Shown here: piece by piece, positions 58,478 through 64,000 of the stretch
Position numbering within the stretch: the stretch's first letter is position 1
Layout: the number at the start of each line of letters is the position of its first letter
Assembly: GCA_003117195.1 (NCBI GenBank)
Contig: BDSI01000056.1
Location: forward strand, 655,467 to 719,466
Source of the DNA: Eudorina sp. 2006-703-Eu-15
Lineage: Eukaryota > Chlorophyta > Chlorophyceae > Chlamydomonadales > Volvocaceae
Reading direction: 5' to 3'
DNA: 64,000 bases
Notes under the pieces: model-generated
Database searches by the model: none
The model's input: only the letters and a program-made list of their open reading frames with translations
What the model was told of the DNA's origin: nothing
Program-made: the position numbers and the translations under genes

Positions 58478-58918
58478 TGGGTTGCTCGCTCAGCCCTGTT
58501 TGTCCGCTGCCCTAGCTGAGGAGTCACGGAGCATAGGCTCGCGAAAGCCTACCACCGGATTCCCTACCTGCAACGGGTCCTGCCCGCGCAAGCGAGACAC
58601 ACCGCCATTGCTGACATTGCTGACAGTAGCTGTGCTGAATGCCAGGCATCGCCGCGCCGTTCAGGGACGGCGACTGGTCCCTCCTCTTATCCTGTCACGT
58701 TACATGACCCGTGGCTGTCTCTATCGCTCAGAAGCAAGGCAATGAGCTCACGCTTCGGTCTTGGAGAGAAAGAGAACAACGTCGAGCTTCGCTCGCGTTG
58801 CCACATAAATAGCAGCCCAAACGACCGTACGATCGCCTGCCGTACAACCACCAGTACGTCATAACCAACCAACCTGCTCGGGAACCGCAACGGGACAAAA
58901 CACCAACGGTGCCTGACA
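58478..58918 (+). repeat. 441-bp duplicated block, copy 2
   Basis: Near-identical to 56855-57295 and not flanked by the 51-bp repeat, so the flank belongs only to copy 1. Confidence 0.95.
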
Positions 58919-59732
58919 TACGGCAACAAGACGACCCCGAGGTGTTAGTTACACACTACCTCTGCCACTGCCACTGCGACCAAGCACAGCCTATCGCCCA
59001 CAGTGCGGGTTCTAAGAGTGGCTGGTGATGCGGGGAACCATTCATCAGAGACTGCGCCCCACGTCACAACCGCCCCACGTCAATCCAACATCCCCACGCC
59101 GGCCTGTGCGGAACCAAGCACGGCGCCGCACGCAGATCCGGCGCTCACAAACGAGCAAACCCCTGAACACACCCCTCCCTACCCCACAAGATAGAAAGAG
59201 AACTTTTCCAGGAAGCGTCCAGGAAGTAGCAGAGAAGAAGAGGCAGGTACGACAACAGGAAAAGCGAAGAGCCCGAGTAAAAAAGCAAGCCCCATCACAG
59301 CGCCTTGGGCCAGCATAAGATTAATTAGAGAGTGACGCACTCCTACGCATTCGTTGTTATCTTACTCTTCACACCGCCGCAACAGCCACCACCACCACCA
59401 CCATTATTTTTACTTCCACAACAACCATCCCTGCCAATGCCCCCACACCGATGGATGTCGCAGCGCGAGTGCCCCACCGTGCAGCCGGCACCGTCGCTCG
59501 TGGCGCTGTGTGTGGCCGCCCGCGTGCGGTGTGTGGCAACTTGTCCAACGGGCGCGGCAGGTACCCCACGAGGGGAGGTCCGCGCGGAAGCCCTCTGGTC
59601 ATCACACCATATCACATCATATCATCTGGCCGGCGGTCCTCCAAAGGCCACTGACCGCGAGCGCGTTCCACACACCGCCACACAGCCACCGCCGTGGCGA
59701 TGCACACACAAGGGCAGGTTGGTTTGGGTCGG
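58919..59732. other. Unrecognised region with one basic open frame
   Basis: A 97-codon plus-strand frame (59025-59318) ends in a Lys/Arg-rich tail (VAEKKRQVRQQEKRRARVKK) but has no family or splice support. CCA triplets at 59382-59402 are simple sequence. Confidence 0.35.
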
Positions 59733-59757
59733 GCGGGTTGCATTTTTAAACAGGCAC
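59733..59757 (+). repeat. Short CA-linked repeat (family C copy)
   Basis: GGGCGGGTTGCATTTTTAAA then CAGGCACAC; it lies 12 bp before the family B copy. Confidence 0.6.
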
Positions 59758-59768
59758 ACGATCACGCA

Positions 59769-59824
59769 GGTAAGTAAATCGCAGGTTTGGGTAAGTATCC
59801 GGGCCTGGGCGGTTCTGGGTGGGC
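59769..59824 (+). repeat. Dispersed repeat family B, copy 2
   Basis: GGTAAGTAAATCGCAGGTTT through GCCTGGGCGGTTCTGGGTGG matches the inverted copy at 29907-29961. The flanking CCATGTGGTAAATACCGCATATTGG also resembles 29825-29850 loosely, so the element may be longer. Confidence 0.8.
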
Positions 59825-60057
59825 CTCCCATTAAACTCACACCCATACGACCATGTGGTAAATACCGCATATTGGAAGGGGCTGGTTGATGGGTGTGGGG
59901 TATATCGAGCCTCCCGCCATCACCGCCGATCATGGTCATGGGCATCCCGCCGTACATGGTTCACGCTCAAGGTTGCCGCAACCCTCACACACCCCTCGGC
60001 GCGGCAGAAGCACACCTGCACCGGCACCCGCATGATTCGGCGGTTTTGCCGTAACAA

Positions 60058-60116
60058 GGGCTGGGTTAGCAGCCCCTGGCCAGCGTCAGGCCCCGGTCAA
60101 ATATGTAACGATACAC
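60058..60116 (+). repeat. Dispersed repeat family A, partial copy 4
   Basis: GGGTTAGCAGCCCCTGGCC, AGCGTCAGGCCCCGGTC and AAATATGTAACGAT precede a CA run, matching the right end of the copy at 60574-60718. Confidence 0.75.
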
Positions 60117-60151
60117 ACACCATCATGGGCCAGGACGGTTTGGGCGGGTTT

Positions 60152-60199
60152 CACAGCACACACACACACACACACACAGCACACACACAGCACACACAC

Positions 60200-60281
<82 letters not shown>

Positions 60282-60299
60282 CACACACACACACACACC
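60152..60299 (+). repeat. CA microsatellite with AGC interruptions
   Basis: About 148 bp of CA repeats, periodically interrupted by AG (ACAGCACA). Confidence 0.98.
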
Positions 60300-60573
60300 C
60301 AGCAAGGCCTGACGCGTGCGAGCCGCCTCGCTCTGGCTCAGCTGGGCAGGCAGGCCTGCCGGAGGGTGCAACCCTAGCTATTACGATTAGGTTGGGACGC
60401 GGGACCAGGCTAGTTTTACCGCACCAAGCAGGGGCGCGCCTCCGAAACGCGCCCTGGGTGCTGCAAGGACTTGAGGAGGTTGAACAGCGGACTGCGAGGC
60501 GCAGACCGCCCGGGATGGGCCTTCGCCCACTCCCTTGAGGGGGCACAGCGGTCACCGATCCTCGGGGATCGGG

Positions 60574-60826
<253 letters not shown>

Positions 60827-61344
60827 CTCAGTTATATTTTACACACCCACACACACACTCCTCTCCTCCTGGCCCATTCCATCCGCGTGCACTCAGTCCC
60901 GACCTCCCGCTCCGAGACCTCACCACGGACCGGTCAGTAGGTAGCCTGTGTTGCGCTTCGGACCTCAGTCAGCCTCCCCCAGGCGTCACACCCGCCGCCT
61001 CCCCCTTCCCCGGTTCTTTCCAATTTCGGACGATGGCGCCCATCGTACGGACAGACTCTCACACCCACATCCCCCACACAGACCCACTCAGATATTCGCT
61101 GGCCCCGTCCCCGCGACTGCACCACCGCCGTACCATCACGCTACATACCGTGTCCACAGCACCACAACGGCGCCGGCGAAAGGACCCCGACACCAGAAGT
61201 GCGACTGCGCATATCTGCCGTACATGGTCGCAGGGCCTCCCTGTCGTACATCCCAATGACGCTAGGTGCAGCAGCTGTGCTGTGCTGTGCTGTGCTGTGC
61301 TGTGCTGCCCCCCGGTCGGGCGTGTCGTTTAGCGAAGAAATCTG

Positions 61345-61390
61345 TGTAATATGTGTGAAAAGAAACTGAGCCGCGAACTGAGAAGCGATG
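61345..61390 (+). repeat. GAACTGAGCCGCGA module
   Basis: AAAGAAACTGAGCCGCGAAC then TGAGAAGCGA matches modules at 13906-13927 and 14149-14180 and, inverted, 42478-42500. All lie near CA/GT arrays. Confidence 0.7.
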
Positions 61391-61908
61391 TCATATTTGT
61401 GTTTTTGTGTGTTTATGCGCTGACTGGGTGCTCAGAGGACCCCCACCCACAATCAGGCCCCCTCGGCCTCCCGCCGCCGGCCGCCGCGGCTTTCTCCGTG
61501 CCGGGGGAGCTCTTTCGGCACCCCGACCCGCCGGCACAATGCACGCGCTTGCACCGCCCCAGCTGGGCCCTTGTGCTTGCACCGCACGTGTGCGCCGCCG
61601 CCCAACCGCCCGGATGGACTTCCCTGGAGCGTCCCCCGCGAGGCGGTGTGGCTGGGGAGGGCCGGGGTTCCCCTTGGCACATGGATGGATAAGCCTGACT
61701 GCCCTGCTGCGATGACTGTCACCAGCAACGATCGATCGGGGTGTCAAGGGGTCAGCGCGGCGCCGTGCCCCCTTCCTCCTCCGGCGCTGAGCTGACGGTG
61801 TTACGACGCGGGAGGGGGGAGGGGGCGCAGACCTCTGCCTCCACATCGCCGCCGGTAGCCCGGGGAGATCGCTTCCGCCGTATGACGGGAGCGCGGCTCG
61901 ACTCGTGT

Positions 61909-64000
61909 CTAAGCCATCGCCACCCACAGCCTCTGCGTGGGGCAGCAGGTGTCCTTGCCCTGCCCCGGCTGGTTGCCCGCGGCCAGCAGGCAGCTCTGCG
62001 CGTAGTTGCACATGGACGCCAGGTCGGAGCACACATCCGCCTGGAGGGAGAAGCAGATGACGGAACCCTGCGGGGTGGGGAGGGGGGGGATGGGAACAGG
62101 GGCAGAGGGGGAGCGGGGGAGAGGGGGAGAGGGGGAGCGGAGAAACGTGGATCAGAAGGAGCAGCGATTGTTGGATCGAAGGACATTCTACATCCTCACG
62201 AGGGTACGGCACACACAAACAGGTGTACGACTCAAACCCGCGCGGGGGACGAGTGGGCATTGGCAATAGCTTTTAGAGACTCGTCGATAGCTGAGGTGCA
62301 GGCCCGCGGGGTCCACTGTAACATCATTGATAAGTATGCCCATGGGGAAGCCGAGTAGACAGGCCACCCGGACTCGCGAGCCGCCTCTCCCCGCCCTGCT
62401 CCCCGGCACCCCACCACTCGCCGGCAAACCCACCTGGGCCTCCTGGTACGACAGCCCCAGCGCGGAGAACTTCATGACCGTGTACGTCCACCCCGAGTAG
62501 TCGTACACCTTGTACGTCGGGCTGCGTGCATAACCGTTGATGGTCAGGCCGTACACCGCGCCGTAGCAGTAGTCGTCTGCAGGGGAACAACGTCCGCGGA
62601 GGTAAGGCGGGGGCACCAGGTCCCCGAATGAATGCGGTGTTGACGGATGTGGTGGGGTTAGAGGATGTGGTGGGGTTAGAGGATGTGGTGGTGGAGGTGG
62701 TGGAGGTGGTGGCGGTCATGTGATGGTGATGTGGTGATGGGGCTGTGTGTGATGGCGGAGAGGAGAGGAGATGGCGGCAGTGACCCGAACCCAGGTGGCT
62801 GACGGGTTCTCGAAAACATGTCGGGCGACCGTAGCCGTTGCAGCCCACTGCTGTCCCACGGCACCCACGCAGGTGGGGATGGGCGTGTCGCCTAGGCCCA
62901 GTAGCAAGTGCCGTACAGGTACGGCAGTGACTGCTCCAGCCCGGCAGGCAAGCCGGTGGTGTGTTCATGTATGCTGGATCATGAGCGCGGAAGGCTGAGC
63001 CCCCAGCCCCCTCTAGCCCCTTCCAGCCCCCTCCAGCCCCTTCCAGCCCCCTTCAGCCCCTTCCAGCCCCCTCCAGCCCCTATCCTGCACTGGGTGCAAC
63101 TGAATAGGGCCTCACAATACGGCACCCTTCGCCCGACGGCCATTGCCGCACTCACTGATGAGGAACTGGACGAGGTCCAGCGGGATATCGCAGCACTGCG
63201 GCTGTTTGCACGGCCAGTACGACACACGGAGGCAGTACGACCAGTCGCCGCCGCCCGCCGCCCGACTGGCGTTGAGGATGTCGAGCTGGAAAGGGCGGCC
63301 GATGGTGGGTCCATCGGCGAGGCAGCCGCCGAAGGGGAAGGGGTTTCGGGAGCCCGCGGGGCGGGGGGGCAGGTTGGGCAGGGAACCCGGAGGGGGCCGC
63401 ATCTGTCGAGGCGGCTTGGGGGCAGGCGACGGTGGCAGGCCCGGCGGGGGGCGGGGAGGCCGGGGCGGACTGGGCGACAGCAGCGGCGGGGGCCGCATCG
63501 ACGGGGGCGGTGGTCGGGGGAAGGGGCGCGGTGGCGGGGTTGGCGATGGCGGCGGCGGAGGACGGGGCGCATGGGGCGGCCGTGGGACAGGCGGCGGCAG
63601 GAGGGCCTGGGGTATCCCCGGTTGCGGAGTCAGGGGTGACAGGGGAGCTGGCGGTGCCGGGAGTGGCGGGGAGGGTCGCGGAGGGCTGGGCGCCGGGGAG
63701 GGTGGCGAAGGGCTGGGCGCCGGGGAGGGTGGCGGAGGGCTGGGCGCCGGGGAGGGTGGCGCGGGCGATGGCGGAGGAGGTGGTAATGGCACGGGCGGCG
63801 GTGGTGAAAGCGAGGGAGGTGAGGGCGATGGCGGAGGTAATCCGACGGGGGGCGGCGGTTGCGGGCTGGGAGGAAGGGGCGACGGCGGGCGAGGGACTGG
63901 CGAGGGTGGAGGGAATGATGGCGGCGAAGGTGAGGGAGGTGGGGGCGAGGGTGGCTGGGGTGATGGCGGGCCTGGCAGCGGCGGCTGAGGCGGCGGCGAT
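61909..64000 (-). CDS. Pherophorin-type extracellular matrix protein, 3' part, open at window edge
   Basis: Minus-strand exons are 64000-63156 (continues beyond the window), 62576-62434 and 62067-61909; all phases agree and it ends in TAG. The first exon encodes a long hydroxyproline-type rod of PPSP, SPAP and PPRP repeats, then NPFPFGGC. The Cys-rich C-terminal pherophorin domain follows: PFQLDILNAS, WSYCLRVSYWPCKQPQCCDI, INDYCYGAVYGLTINGY, LSYQEAQ, GSVICFSLQADVCSDLASMC, CCPTQRLW. Pherophorins are secreted glycoproteins of volvocine matrix and cell wall, often induced by wounding or the sexual inducer in Volvox. The signal peptide and any N-terminal domain are outside the window. Intron 1 here contains short tandem repeats at 62644-62710 and 62998-63081. 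Confidence 0.9.
62644..62710 (+). repeat. Tandem repeat in pherophorin intron
   Basis: Three imperfect units of TTAGAGGATGTGGTGGGG followed by GGTGGT triplets. Confidence 0.85.
62998..63081 (+). repeat. Tandem CCCCTTCCAG-type repeat in pherophorin intron
   Basis: About eight units of AGCCCCTTCC or AGCCCCCTCC lie in tandem, close to the exon. Confidence 0.88.

Noticed and set aside
59025..59318. 97-residue Lys/Arg-rich protein
   Set aside because: Single short frame in a repeat-rich region with no family, splice sites or polyadenylation signal; kept only as a note.

Overview
This window reads as nuclear DNA of a chlamydomonadalean, probably volvocine, green alga. The grounds are very high GC, short exons split by GC-rich introns ending in C-rich tracts plus CAG, a hydroxyproline-rich pherophorin, an algal FTR1 iron permease and abundant CA/GT arrays. 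No bacterial or organellar genes were seen. All gene models below were assembled by eye from splice signals, reading phase and family similarity. No search, alignment program or RNA evidence was available.

Layout. A six-exon LRRC61-like leucine-rich-repeat gene lies on the minus strand (317-4675); one intron is almost filled by a 2.66-kb GC-rich minisatellite. It is divergent from a DHRS4-like short-chain dehydrogenase with a peroxisomal SRL terminus (5486-8897, plus, 8 exons). A weakly coding-like stretch (9.2-10.5 kb) precedes RAD50 (10620-27628, plus), reconstructed completely as 28 exons and 1,329 residues including the CPLC zinc hook. After a gene-poor 3-5 kb comes a minus-strand locus of alanine/glycine-rich, probably disordered proteins (32.7-44.6 kb), with one 4.3-kb exon and a short helical motif recurring in several exons. 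Next are FTR1 (46947-49306, minus), divergent from a secreted Gln-rich/Cys-rich protein (50772-53678, plus, 473 aa), then a small mitochondrial-looking protein (54362-55808, plus, 166 aa). The interval 55.8-61.9 kb is repeat-rich, with a 441-bp near-perfect duplication and composite CA-linked repeats. A pherophorin runs off the right edge (61909-64000, minus).

The genes are not a functional cluster: DNA double-strand-break repair, peroxisomal metabolism, iron uptake, extracellular matrix and possibly ciliary functions sit side by side, as is usual in a nuclear genome. The notable signals are in the non-coding DNA. A ~45-bp motif recurs inside introns of at least three genes, several times just upstream of the 3' splice site. 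Up to four RAD50 introns begin with GC instead of GT. The minisatellite carries a donor-like site in most units. Two short words (TGCCGTAC and the palindrome GACCCATGGGTC) are strikingly over-represented in the right half.
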